Assembly (NCBI RefSeq): GCF_932274485.2
Contig: NC_065885.2
Location: 37,957,062-38,021,061 of the forward strand
DNA length: 64,000 nucleotides
DNA from: Patella vulgata
Lineage: Eukaryota > Mollusca > Gastropoda > Patellidae
Reading direction: 5' to 3'
The notes below the pieces were generated by a model. The model was not told the DNA's origin and searched no databases. It saw nothing but the letters and a program-made list of their open reading frames with translations. A program made the translations under genes and the position numbers. Of the stretch, positions 10,601-25,600 are shown piece by piece (the stretch's first letter is position 1; every line of letters begins with the position of its first letter).

Positions 10601-13600
10601 GTATGACATAAAATAAACACAGCAGTTCTATGGATAACAATTACTGCAAGAGGAATGTAGCTCCAATAAAAATTCAGTAATTGTTATCCATAGAACTGTT
10701 GTGTTTAATTTAATGTGTTAAATTACTACATGTAAATGCCATTCAAACAATATAAAGTGTATGCCAGTTTTAATCTTTTACCTGTAATCAGGTTTCAGTG
10801 TTGTATTTCACCATTTTGTCATTCATTCAAGTTTGTTGTAATGTCATCTTTACTTTCCATACTGCTTTTCTCTTTTGTTTACACATCACCACATTGTCGT
10901 CAACAATTTTTATATGAATACTCTACATTTGAATTGAAATGAAATGAAATGGGGTTTAAGGCCTGCTGGACTAATGAAGACGGGCATACGCTATCCTAGG
11001 AAACACTTGTTAGTAATATCACCCTTGGTGGAAGCAGACGTTAAACCCAACAAGAACATATCTTTTTTCAGATTGTTGGCAAAATTAAAATATATTTGTA
11101 ATATTTTTATACACCCACATTTTCTTTTGGACGTATTATGCTGTCACCCCTGTCCGTCTGGACATCCATTCATCCACAATTTGTTTGTGGATACTCTACA
11201 GGTCACAATTTTTATCCGATTTTGACGAAATTTGAAATATAGGTCTATCTCCAAAAGATCTCAGTTCCTATTGATATTAGCCTGTATCGGACCATAACAT
11301 CATGAATTATGGCCCCTGATTGTACGCAAAATCACGTTTTTAGATTGTGGACACTCTACAGGTCAAAATTTCATCTTATTTTGATGAAACTTGATATGCA
11401 TGTTTATCATCCAATAATACATTCTACAGTAGATATCGCTTATGTTATAAATTTCATAATCTAGGAGATATCGCTTTACATGAATTTGATTGGTCAATCA
11501 AAAAGGAACTACTTTTTTTTATTTTCAAAGAACAGCTCATTTTTTTTTAAAAGTAACTTCTTTCTTATTAAAAAGGAACTATTTTTATTTAATTGGCCAT
11601 GATGGAAACACTGGGTCAATATAAAGGACTTTGCAATGGTTGAATTGCTGTCAAAAAATGATGTATCACTACGCCGTAATGTAATCAGGTTCAATAAAGG
11701 TGAAATCTATATTATATTTTTTTATTTGTGCATGTAAGAAGGGATTGGAGGATAAATAAAATCTCACACTCGTTTTTTTTTATATCAAAAAATATCAACA
11801 CTAGTCGATATATCAACGTTACACCATAATGTCAGTTTAATTCAAATTATCAGACTATAACATCCTGGATTATGGACACTGATTGTACGAAAAATGATGT
11901 TTCTTAGCTTGTCACAATTTTTATCCGATTTAAAAACCGTTTAAATATCACCATTCCACCATAGTGTAGGTTATATTCGAATTTCGGGAAAAGGAAATGA
12001 AACCTTCTGACAAAATGACATCTCTTTGTACACAAATTGTGTAAAAGTATGTAATACGAAGGTTGTGGACCATCTAGAGGTCACAATTTTTCTCTGATTT
12101 TGACAAAACTTAAAATATATCTTCATATCCTAAAGATAAGCAGTTCGTTCCTTTCAATATTTGTGCATTTCAGACCATATCTTTCTGGATTATGGCCCCT
12201 GATTGTACGAAAATTCAATTTTTATTTTAGCTTGTTCTCTATCCATCTTTTGCCAATTGTGGGTGTATCTTGCCTGGTTTTCTTCTTTGCATGACCTTGA
12301 AGGTATTGGGCAGGCTTTAATCTTTCAATTAAAACCTTTAATCTTCAGATTGTTGGTTGAATTAAAATATATCTATTTGTTATATTTTTTTTTAGGATTT
12401 TAAAGAACTGGTTTTGCACCACATTACTACATTAGGTTTAATGTATTTCTCCTGGTTTATCGATATGGTACGAATTGGAGCAGCCGTTTTAATTTTACAT
12501 GATATCGCTGATATTTGGGTGTTGGTAAGTACTTGTTGCTTACTTTTATAATCATTGTACATTTCTTATGTGGGAGAGGTGGGGTTCGGTTATTAGTAAG
12601 TGTAAGAGTACCCCACTACATTGAAACAAAACTGACAAATCTGAAGACTAGACACAAACTACATAGACATTGTAAGCAATAAACAACATATATCTAATCA
12701 AGTGAATGGATCCGGGGAGGGGGTCAGTCGTAAGCATCCACTGCGCTGTACAGTCCCGGCCTGTAATGATACTGACACTTTACTAAAATGTCTGATAATC
12801 AAGTCAGGGTATGGGCAGCTAACACTGTAACCCAGGTATCATTTAATCTTGTGTATCTAGCACTAATTTCTTTCACATTCATTTGATATCAAATCTTTGT
12901 TTAAAAATTCATAAAAATTATCTTATTTGTACTTGTGTCCAGTTTAAAGCTGTTTGATTAATATTGATAATGAGTGTTCAATTTACAAGTATTTAATTTT
13001 TTGACCACTGTTCATTATACATCATAAATTAATTGGGTTGTTGATCGAGAAATTAAGCACTTGTAATTGGAAAATTATTATCAAAATTGAATGGTCAGCT
13101 TTAAACTGGACACAAGAACAAATTAGATGATTTTTATACGCCCACATGGAAATGTGGACGTATATTGAAGTTGCCCCTGTCCGTCCGTCCGTCCACATTT
13201 TCTTGTGAACTCTTTAACTCCAACAGTTTTAATCCGATTGTTTTAATCCGATTGTTTTAAAATTGATATATTTGGTTTACATTAGCGAGATGAAGAATCC
13301 TATTTAATTTCAATAATTTCTGTTTATTACATCTAGAGTTATGGCCCTTGTTATCAAACGATCTTTGTGAAATTTATATGCATTATTTGAATTAGTGAAA
13401 CGAAGAAGCCTATTGAATTTCAGCAATTTACAATAATGTCTTGTAAATGCCCCTAATTACCTACAAAAGAATAAATATGTCACAACCCTTGTCGACCGCT
13501 CGGACGATTAAGCTGCTGTGGGCGTATGTTTCGTGGCCTGGCAACCTATCTTTGGTGATTTGAAACGATTTTTACGAATTTTTAAACAAAGATTTGATAT

Positions 13601-16600
13601 TAAATGGATGTGAAAGAAATAAATGCTAAATACACAGATTAAGTAACACTCAGATAACAGTGTAAGGTGATGTATAGCTAGTTAAAGAAGTATGCAACGA
13701 TATGAAATGCAAAGGCGCACCAGTGTATAAGTGACAAGAACATTGACCTGATCTTATCTGATTTTAAACAAGTATGAGCTAAATTACATGAAACATAAAC
13801 CGAGTATGATACCATCGTCGACAGCCTGGAATTGTGGCATCATATTAAAAACTAAAACCCTTATATCAATGTGCAATATCCTAAAAACAAGCATTCCACT
13901 CGAATTGGCAGAATATTTAAAGAGTGTCGCCCCAAGAACAAGAAGAGGATTACTGAGTGTATGTAGCCAGTTCCTGATTCAAGAATTAGCGCAATTAGTT
14001 GTGGAAAGGTTTCAATACTTGTCACCGACATAGGCGTACTGGTCGATTTTCCTTGAGGATGGGGGGGGGGGCTGCTGCATCATTTTTCCCCAAAATTAAG
14101 CGACAGTGCCCGAAAAATGAACCTACATCCGCTAAGAACTAAAATGTTTACATTGACTAATTAATAATTTTCATATATATGCAGTTTAAGTTTAAGAAGA
14201 TAGACATCCTCAATCAAAATCAGAATTGTGTGATTTTCTGAAACTCTCAACTGCATTTGGGAATTGCATCACCCCAACCAGTGGTCATTAAAAGTCCTGG
14301 ATTAGGGGCACTTCACTTTGTGTAATGGAATAATTTTCATATTTTTCCTTTAATATCCACTAAGATTAGTGTGGACGTTCTAGAGGCTAAAGTTAATATC
14401 TGATTGACCTTAAATTTATACACAGTGTTAAAGGTTATGAGACGAAGAATTTTATTGCTTTTCATCGATTTCCGATAATTACTGCCAGAGTTATGTCCCT
14501 TGATCACATTGTAAATCTTGTGGATGCACTAGAGGCTAAAGTTAATATCCGATTAACTTTGAATTTATACACAGTGTTTAAGGTCATAAGATGAAGAAGT
14601 CTTTTGATTTTCATTGATTTCCGATAATTACTGCCAGAGTTATGGGCCTTGATCACTTCGAAAAATCTTGTAAATGCTCTAATCAGATTTTAGTGTGTTA
14701 TAGATGTTTCATTACCGACAAAAGTAAAAATATGCGACAACTCTTGTTGACTGCCCAAACGATTTATCTGTATGTTTCGTTGCCTGGTAACCTATCTTTA
14801 CATCATTTAGCCACTGCCCGAAAAATTTGATGATCGAATACCCTCTCCGCCGGTCTCCTACACCTATTGTCACCCAAAGAGTTAGTGTAGAGACTTGAAA
14901 TTTGCTAAGGGTGTTCAGGGTGTCTAATTTTGCTCTCACACCAAATTTCAGACGAATCGGTCAATAGCTTTTGATTTTACACAACTTTTACTTCATGCGA
15001 CCATGCTGTTTACTATTGAGACTTGAATATGAAGACACTGATATGACTTGCTCAACACCAAGGAAGCTTCCTACCATCACTGATCATATATAATAATAAC
15101 TAGAACTGCTAAAGAGTACTGACATGTTTCGGTATGTCATGTCACATTGTGCCTTGTCACATCAACATTCCAGTTACACCATAAATTATTGAGTATAGTA
15201 CCATCCAATACCTAATAATGTGGAAAAACCTGTCATTTTAAACTCTTAATAAAATGAAAGTTATACTTCATGACCAAACTTTTTGTCCCCCGCCTTTCGA
15301 AGAAAGCAGGGGACTATTAAAATTGGTCTGTCTGTCTGTCTGTCGGTGTTTATTAGGTCAATGCCTTGATGGAGTTCGAAGATGAGCATTTTCTGCTTAG
15401 GGTAAGCAGAGATAAGCAATTTGATTGGTTGATGCTTTGGGACACGATAACTTTAGTTCTAATTAAGTGAGAGTGATGAAGCTTGGTGTATTGTTTCATT
15501 ATATCAATACCTTGACTAAATTCGATAATGAGCATTTTCTGCTCAGGGTAAGCAGAGCGATAAGCAATTTGATTGGCCGAGACTTTGGAACACAATAACT
15601 CTCCTTCTAATTGAGCTAGAATGTTCAAACTTGGTGTAGGTGTTTATGAGGTCAATGCCTTGATTGAGTGTGAAGATGAGCATTTTCTGCTTAGGGTAAG
15701 TAGAGATAAGCAATTTGATTGGTTGATGCTTTGGGACACGATAACTTTAGTTCTAATTAAGTGAGAGTGATGAAACTTGGTGTATAGTTTCATTATATCA
15801 ATACCTTGACTAAATTCGATGATGAGCATTTTCTGCTCAGGGTAAGCAGAGCGATAAGCAATTTGATTGGCCGAGACTTTGGAACACAATAACTCTCCTT
15901 CTAATTGAGCTAGAATGTTCAAACTTGGTGTAGGTTTTTATTAGGTCAATGCCTTGATGGAGTGTGAAGATGAGCATTTTCTGCTTAGGGTAAGTAGAGA
16001 TAAGCAATTTGATTGGTTGATGCTTTGGGACATGATAACTTTAGTTCTAATTAAGTGAGAGTGATGAAACTTGACGTATAGTTTCATTACATCAATACCT
16101 TGACTAAGTTCGATGATGAGAATTTTCTGCTTAGGCTAAGGAGCAATAAGCATTTTGATTGGTCAAGACTTTGGAACATAACAACTCTGCTTCTAATTGA
16201 GGTAGTATGTTTAGACTTGATGTAGATGTTCGTCTTGACTGAGTTCTATGATTAAGCAAACATTATGCCAGAGCTAAATCTGATTATTGCAAATCTTTAT
16301 TTAGGCTTCAGATGTCATAGAAATTATAAATTAGTTCTTTATTTACACAACAAGCACAAAATCAACTCTGTAGACCCACGGATGGCTTGGATTTAAACAG
16401 GATTTCATTAATTGATTAAATTTTTAAATGGCATCGTAAGCGGAAATTAACCGTTACGTTGACGTCATACTCCCGGAAATTTTAGATCGAGGCTAAATGA
16501 CAGAGTGTACGAAGCGAGGCCGCTGTTGAGCGAGGCCGCATGTCAGTCAATTTGATTGAAAGTTCGATATATACGGCCTTGATGTTATGTTTAGTTGTGG

Positions 16601-19600
16601 TTAAAATGAGAGTTTGGATGTCAGTATTATACGCTCTTTTGACACTTGCGTTTACAGACAAATTATGGAAATTGGTAAACATCGCAGCTAACATCACCCC
16701 ATTGGATCACTGTTTCCTATAATTTGTCTGCTTCGGGAGTCACGTAGGCCTACCAGTTACAGTACAAGACTGTACACGCAGGTTAACAAGAAGTCGGCTA
16801 TAATTATACCTCATTGATTTGGTCCATTCCTTTCAAATTTTCTCTTCTTATCTAAATATTAAAAGACTTATTTTTAATTTGTAGTAAAAATAAATGTGAT
16901 ACGAATTGAATTGCAACCCCGTCTCAAACCAAATATGCTAACGGTACCACAGCCATTGAAAACGTTACTTGATAATCAAAATTATGTAGGTGGAGTTAAC
17001 GCCTGTCAATCAAACGATCGGCCATTATCCGAGACGGTGAAGAGAGAGTTGACTACTATTTTTAGTCAAAAATTACAATGGTGATAACTTTGTTCAGAAT
17101 AAAGTAATTTGACTGAAATTTTCAATATATTCTTCTTTCATCATCTATTTTTGAACTGTTATAGCAAGAATGGCCAACTCTCTATTAAAATCTCCCATAA
17201 TGTATCTTTAAAATATCGAGCTTAAGCTAAGCAGAGATAAGCAATTTCCTTGGTCGATGCTTTGGGACAAGATAACTTTGATTCTATCTGATAGAGAGTG
17301 ATGAAACTTACTGTATAGTTGATAATCAGTTTGATTGCTTGATACTTTTGAAAAATAGAGATGTGCGATTAATTAATATGTGTCATCTATTTATTTGAGG
17401 ATTTCGGGGGGGAACATCAACCTCACTGTTGGCTTGTTTATATTAATAGTTAGTAGACATCAGGGTCATTATACATACAAAGGTCAAGGGTCATGGAAAG
17501 ATTAGGTCGCCATGTAGATGGTGATAAGTCGAACAAACTTCAAAGTGAAACTGGAAGTAAACAAAATCAAAATTAAAAAATCGGCACCCAAAGAATTGTT
17601 GCCATTTGGAGTAGGTTCAATACAAAAAAAGTTTTAGAAAATCGGAATAAAAATAGTGGCTGAATATCGATTTGAAGGTTGTTTTGTAAAATCCAATATG
17701 GGGGTCCAGCAGTTGAAAATGTTATGAAAATGAAAATGAAAGATAATATCTGGGACTAACACCACCATATGTCATTTTTTGTCTATTTTTAAAATGGAGA
17801 GAACTATTCATGTTTGGGAAAAATCAGAAGGCCTCTGTAATTTCAGGAAGTTTCCAGAAGCTGTTACAAAATTTTTTAATATGCCATTTTGAAGGCTTCG
17901 ATTTGTTCCTTATTCCTACCAAGTTTCAACTTGATTCTCAAATAGTGATGGAGATATGCCATCTTGAATGTAAAAAAAATGATGAAATCTTTCGCAAATC
18001 TTTGTTGCTAATATGAATCGAGAGAACTTCCGAATTTCTAAAAACGGTCACTAATTATGAGTTCCCACCAAATTTCAGATGATTAGATTTTACACAACTT
18101 TTCTTTAACAGTTTGAAGGCTTAAGTCCCTATGACCAAGGGAAGTACTAGGTGTACGAAAGTGCATTAGTTCCTTACTATGTGCATTGTCACTTTTGCTA
18201 ATGCTAGAGTGAGAAATATTGGAGTACTGATAATACTCTTTATAAATTTATGTGTAATACTCTTTATAAATTTATGTGTAATACTCTTTATAAATTTATG
18301 TGTCTGATTTTTCAGAGTGCAAAAATGTTAATATACAGCAAACATCAATCTTTAGCAGAACTAATGTTTACTGGTTTTGTGATTGTATGGGTTATTACAC
18401 GAGTAATAATATATCCCTACTGGTAAATATTTTTCATTTAAAGTAAGAAGTTGACCATATATTAACTTGACAGTATAGTTCTACGCTCAGTTCAATGCTA
18501 TCCATTACAACTACTAGCCAGTATAATTATTTACTTGAAAATAAAGGGGGTGCGGGTGACCTAAATAAATACACGACTGATAAAACCTGTTTATAATAAT
18601 ATCCTAGAGCATTGAAAATCCAGTCAGTTTGTTTGGACATAACATTTGATAAATAAGTTGTAGAAAGGTCAGCTTTGGAACACTGCATAATATAACCAAC
18701 GAGGGCAGGCTGAAAAGTTCTAAGTCTGAAAAGGATAGATCAATCAGGTTGTAACAAACTTTTGCCACCAACAAGTACAATCATTGAATGAATCATAGAC
18801 ATAAGAACTACAACTGTAGTGTTATTATTGTCTTCATACCGGACCATCTTGTGAACCTACCCATTGAAATCACCTGAAATAGACAGAACTGGCTATAGGG
18901 CAGTCATTGAGTGGCTGCAACTGAAAGGACTAACCCCAACACAGAGACATGGCAACATGGTCTCCACTTTAGGGTATGATGCCTCTTCCTTTTCCACAGT
19001 AAAAAAGTGGACTGCGGAATTTAAGCATGGCAGAGAGTCTTGATGATGACCTGCATCCTGGAGGGCCATTAACAGCAACCATTCAAGAAAACATTACTCG
19101 AGTGCATGACATGGTGATGGCTGATCAACGATTGAGCACTCAGCATATTGCCAGTGTTGTGGTCATCTCTCATGAGAGGTTTGAGCACATCGCCAAGGAG
19201 TTAGGAATGACAAAAGTTTCTGCAAGATGGGTGCCAAAGCTCTTGACTGTTGATCAGTGTCATATTCCTGATGTCCCGCAACAATCTGCGCTGTTTTGAA
19301 GCAGATCGTGATAATTTTTTGGCCAGATTTGTAACCATGGATGAGACTTGTTTCCCAAAATGAAAAAGGAACTATCTGGTCGTCGTTTTCTTAGTAATGA
19401 TGACGTCAGGTCAGCTCTGAACGACCTTTATTAGAGTGCCTGAAGAAAATATCTTCCCGACCAGGCCTTGCAACCTCATTGGCAAAAGTGTGTACACCTC
19501 AAAGGGGACGATGTAGGATAAAATGGAAGCCATCGACTTTGTGCAGGTCTTTCAAAGATAGGCTTAGAACTTTTCAACCAGCCCTCGTATGTTAGGTTCA

Positions 19601-22600
19601 GAAAAAAAACTAGATAAACCTTTGGAGGTATGGAACAAATTAACAAACACCAAAACCTTATCTTTCGGACACTCCCCTGACAATGAACTATCACTATAGC
19701 CAGTAAAATAGCCTAGGTAAAGAGCCCACTGCTATGGACTGAAAATTTATGTAATCAGGTATGTTTAGCCTTTTGAGTATGCAATGGTTGTTGATTTTTT
19801 TGGTATGTTTTAGGATATTGTACAGTGTGATTGTTGATGTAGCACTATATTTTCCACCAACGCCTTCTCATCAATTGTTAGCTGTAATGCTTTTTATATT
19901 ACAAATTTTACATTGGATATGGACGTATTTCATCTTTCTTGCCGCAGCCATGAAGTTCAAATATGGAAAAGTGAGTTAAAACTAGTTTTTAGAATTTTAT
20001 TCGATAGTGGCTTTAATTTTAAAAGATGAATTGAAATGAAATGGGGTTTAACATCCAACTTTTCTGCAGAGACTGGGCTAAAGGAGACGGGCATAAGCAA
20101 TACAGTGTGCTGTGGGGGAAATTTTGACTGGACTGGACAGTGGGAGTACTGCCTACTCTTATTTCGAATTCCAACTGTCAAAGGGGGGGGGGGGCACTGT
20201 GGCTAAGTAAGTAAAGACGCTGGCTTGCTAGCCTGGAGGTCGGGTGTTCGATCCCTGCATTGGCCGAAAAAGTTCATCCAGATTTTCCGGCCTGGTTCCC
20301 CCTTGTCAGCGATGCAGGTTGGAGGGCCTGACAAGGACAGCTGTCTAGTGGTTTGGATGGTACAAAAAACGTAAAAGATCCCTTGACAGTTGGAATTCTA
20401 TATAAGAGTAGGCCGTTGTGCTGCTGTTCGGGCAAAATTTTCCTCATAGCACACTGTATGGCGTATGCCTATCTTCATTAGCCCAGTTCGAAGCAGAACA
20501 GTAGGACATTAAACCCCATTTCATTTTATTGTTACGGGAAGGGACGTAAGTTTAACATCAGTGATTAAAACTGTAGTAGCTGCATCGCGGGTCTAGTTTA
20601 TTGTATATTTGATAACGCCAATATTATCGCCCTGTATAAAGGGAAAGACTGTTTCTTGTGTAATATTTACCAGACATTTTGAAATAAAGCCAGGGTGAAA
20701 TGAAGCAAGAACGAAACTTGGAACATTACTGAAATTAGTCCTACATTTTTAGCAACTAATTATTCTCCATTTTTGGATATACATCAGCTGAAATTAGTCC
20801 TACATTATTAGCAACTAATTATTCTACATTAATCAATAATATGCACCATTTTTGGACATACATTGGCACAGCAATAGACTATGAATAACACTTTAAAATT
20901 GATTAAAACAAGTCTGTCGGGATATCTATATACGTTAGGCTCTACTTCAGACATCAGTCAAATTGACCATTTCGCATTTTCTGACTTTTCAAGGACATCA
21001 CACAGAAATGGTCACAATAGTTGGCTAGCTTTATCAATGATATCATTTTCTTGTCTCTGAACATCTATGTCATTTCAATTTATTTTAACACTGTATTTTT
21101 TTACGCCACCGCACTTCACAGCTTGTATCAAAATTTTATGACAATTGTCTTATGGTCAGAGTTGTGGTTTTATGTAATTTTATTTTGTCCCCCGCCTTTC
21201 GAAGAAAGCAGGGGACTATTAAAATGGGTTTGTCCATCTGTCTGTCCGTCTGTCTATCTGTCTGTCTGTCCGTCACACTTTTTGGGACACAATAACTCTC
21301 TTTCTAATTGAGCTAGAATGTTCAAACTTGGTATAGGTGTTTATTAGGTCAATGCTTTGATGGAGTTCGAGGATGAGCATTTTCTGCTTAGGGTAAGCAG
21401 AGATAAGCAATTTGATTGGTTGTACTTTGAGACACGATAACTTTAGTTCTAATTAAGTGAGAGTGATGAAACTAAGTATGATAATGAGCATTTTCTGCTC
21501 AGTTTAAGCAGAGCGATAAGCAATTTGATTGGTCGAGACTTAATAACACACTTACCCTCATTCTAATTGGGGTAGAATGTTCACCCTTTGCGCAGGTGTC
21601 TATTAGGTGAATACTTGATGGAGTTCGAAGATAAGAATTTTCTGCTTAGGGTAAGCAGAGATAAGCAATTTGATTGGTTGATGCATTGGGACACGATAAC
21701 TTTAGTTCTAATTAAGTGAGATCGAGGACACTTGGTGTATAGCTTTATTACATCAATACCTTGACTAAATTCGATGATGAACATTTTCTGCTAAGGGTAA
21801 GCAGAGCGATAAGTAATTTGATTAGTCGAGACTTTGGAACACAATAACTCTCCTTCTGATTGAGCTAGAATGTTCAAACTTAGTGTAGGCTCTCATTAGG
21901 TGAATGCCTTGATGGAGTTCGATGATGAACATTGTCTGCTTACGTTAAGCAGAGATAAGCAATCTGATTGGTTGATGCTTTGGCACACGATAACTTTAGT
22001 TTTGATTAAGTGAGAGTGATGAAACGCAGAGTATAGATTCATTATATCATTACCTTGACTAAGTTTGATGATGAGAATTTTCTGCTTAGACTAAGGAGCG
22101 ATAAGCAATTTGATTGGTCAAGACTTTGGAACATAACAACTCTGCTTTAAATTGAGGTAGAAAGTTTAAACTTGATGTAGATGTTCATTAGGTGAATGTT
22201 TTGACTGAGTTCAATGATTAACATTTTGAGCTAAAGCTTATAGCCACGGATTGTACAAAAAATCACGTTTTTAGATTGTGATCCCTCTAGAGGTAACAAT
22301 TATTTTCCGATTTAAAAAAAACGTTTGAATATATCACTGTTACACCATAATGTTGGTCAAGTTTGAATTTCGTGAAAATCGGACCAAAATGGCAGCCCTT
22401 CGTACGCAAATAGTGTAAACATCTGGTATGTCAAGGTTGTGGACACTCTTAGAGGTCACAATTTTGATCCGATATTGATGAAACTTTAAAATATATTTTA
22501 TAACCCAAAGATCTTGGTTCATAGTGGTCATAATTATTATCCGATTTAAAAAAACGTTCGAATATATCACTGTTACACCATAATGTTGGTTGATTTCGTG

Positions 22601-25600
22601 AACATCGGGTCAAAGCTACCTGACCAAAATGGCCGCCCCTCGTACTCAAATAGTGTAAACATCTGGTATATCAAGATTGTGAACCCTCTAGAGTTCACAA
22701 TTTTGTTCCGATTTTGATGAAACTTTAAATACATGTTTATAACCCAAAGATCTTGGTTCCTTTCGATATTCGCGGGGGGTTACAGCGTCCATGTAAAAGA
22801 TCTCTTGACATTTGGAATTTGGTATAAGAGTCGGTCGTAGTGCCACTGTCCGGGCAAAATTTCCCTCATGGCACACTGTATGGTATATGCCCATTTTCAT
22901 TAGCCCAGTTCGGAGCAGAACACTAGGACGTTAAACCCCATTGCATTTTATTTCATTTCATTTCGATATTAGCGCATATTGGAATCGGATCATAACTTCC
23001 GGAATTGTGACCCTTGATTGTACAAAAAATCATGTTTTTAGCATGTGGTCCCATTAGAGGTCACAATTTTTTATCCGATGTAAAAAAATGTGTGAATATA
23101 TCACCGTTACACACTAAGATCTTGGTTTCTTTTGATAATCGCACCTATCCAAATGTAACTTTCTGGATTATGGCCCCTGATTGTTCGAAAAATCACATTT
23201 TTATCTTGCGGATTCTCTGGAGGTCATAATTTTTTTCTGATTTTAAAAAACGTTTAAATATATTACCATTCCACTATAATGAAGGTTGAATTCGATTTTC
23301 AGGAAAATTGAAATAAAACTGCCCAACAAAATGGCCACTCTTTGTACACACATTGTGTAAAAGTATGTAATACAAAGTTTGTGGACCCTCTAGAGGTCAC
23401 AATTTTTATCCGATTTTGATGAAACTTAAAACATATCTCTTTATATCCCAAAGATCTCAGTCCCGTTTGATATTTGCACATTTCAGACCATAACTTTCTA
23501 GATTATTGCCCCTGATTGTACAAAAAATCACGTTTATTCCTAGCTTGTTCTCTATCCATCTTTTGCAAAATGAAGGCGTATCATGCCTGGCAGCCACTGG
23601 TTTAAATAACTGACAATAAAGGTTATATTCCTGTCTCTAAATATTTTGTTAATGGTAAATCTATTTTGTTAATGAGAGATTTTATCCTACCACAATTGTA
23701 TAATTTAATAAAAATTTAATAAACTGAAGATTTAAGTTTTTTTATTGGTTCATCAAACTGATATTTACAATATCAATATGATGATATGCATTGCACATAC
23801 AACAAACATTTATACATGTAGTTATAGCAATATTTATAAATATAAGATTATAATAATTTACAGATTTAATAACTAAATAATATTATGTACATCTGTAGAA
23901 TTTCCTATTGAGAATTAAAACCCAGTCTTATTAGGACTTATTATCGAGAGCCATCCTCGATATCCTCATTGGTTTCATTCCGTTCTACTCCACTAACCCC
24001 TGGGTTAATCTATTGGGGGTTGGAGGGGACACATTTTCAAGTTATCTGCCCTTGATGATGGTGCTGTTTTTATCGACCAATCCCTTAAATCATTAATTGA
24101 AAAGGAAGTTGGCAAAGGGAAGTCACTCTCATTGGGTAAAGTGGGAGCAGACCACCATTAAATTTCACCATCTCGGTACCCACAATTTGTAGTTGTCTAT
24201 TTATAGCAATTCTCTCTGTGTCACTTTGCTCCCCCTTTTGCATGCCCATTTTTGTTGATTTTTTGGTCTAGAATGGATGAAGAGGGTTTGAATTAACATT
24301 TTCTGCCAGGTTTTGGTAAATATTCATGATTTTGAGGCGGAAGGATAATGGGGTTATCAGGTTGGCTACAGTGACATTTACGGCAGCAGTTACATATTTT
24401 TAGTATGCTTCTTCAAGTATGGTCTCAAAGTTTTGGTGGTCAATCCCATACAAATTTGAGTGCAAAGACATGACCATCTGTAGTGAAAAGCATTCAGCCC
24501 AACGAAAATTTGGGGAAAAGTTGGAGGTGGGCAAAGAGGCCAGAATTAACATTGAAGTCAATGGGAAATTAATGGTGGTCTGCCTCCAAGTAAGCAAAAC
24601 GCAAAGGCTCTCCTTCAAGAGACAAGGTTAAGAATTAGCCAGAAGGTAGCCTAAATGAGAGAAGTCTGAATTATACTAAATGCATATTTATTAACAACAA
24701 ATTACAATTAATATATAATATATTAAAGATACATTAGTGAGTTTAATAAAGAGTTGGTCATTCTTCAAATAATAATTCAAAAATAGATAATAAAAAGAGA
24801 AAATATTGAAAATTTCATTGAAATTACTTCATTCTCAGCCAAGTTATCATTGTTTGTAGTTTTGACAAGATGTGTGCACAGTGGTAACCAGGGCACTGGT
24901 ATAATCGGGCTTAGCCTCGCTTTCCCATTTTTAAATTAAATTTTTAAATGGCGAACCGTTTTAATCTAGTTAAAATCTCGAGTATCCGATGCCATCAAGA
25001 GTTGATTATGGTCTTGTTTTGTTAATAATTGTTTAATTAATAGTTTATATAACATTGCAGGCCTATTGAAATACCTGCAATAGGCAGATTTAGCTCTTGC
25101 ATAGTGTGTGTTTAATGAAGACCGGACAGATTTTTATTGAGAATCAAATTGCCAAGTATAAATTCAATAATAATAAACATAACAGAATGAAACATTTCAG
25201 ACAAAGAACGAATAGTAATAATAATAATAAAAGTCAAACATATAGATGTTACACATTTTTAAAACAGTGAAGACTTTTTGTAAGCTGTTTTTTGATTGGG
25301 TTTGTAGACTTAAGCTACAATCAAGGCCAGGGCAGATAATTTGAAATTGTGGAAACCCTATGGATTAACTCAGCGTATAGTGGAGTAGAAGAGAGTGAGA
25401 TCACTGGGGATACCGAGGATGTTCGAGATCATTCCAATATGTTCACATTAGAAACCAGTTGACCTACTTACTTTTACCCACCACCACCAAAAGTCAAAAC
25501 TGATTGACCATCGTGTCATGTATCTAGTTATTATAGACGTGCGGTCTAGTTATTATAGACCGCATTGGGTAAATCTATCATGATCACAGGAGTTACCTCC

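Noticed and set aside
20200-20260. tRNA-like sequence with A and B boxes
   Set aside because: No complete cloverleaf; it is the head of a SINE with a long body and tail. The same applies at 44105-44165, 58575-58650 and 63830-63920.
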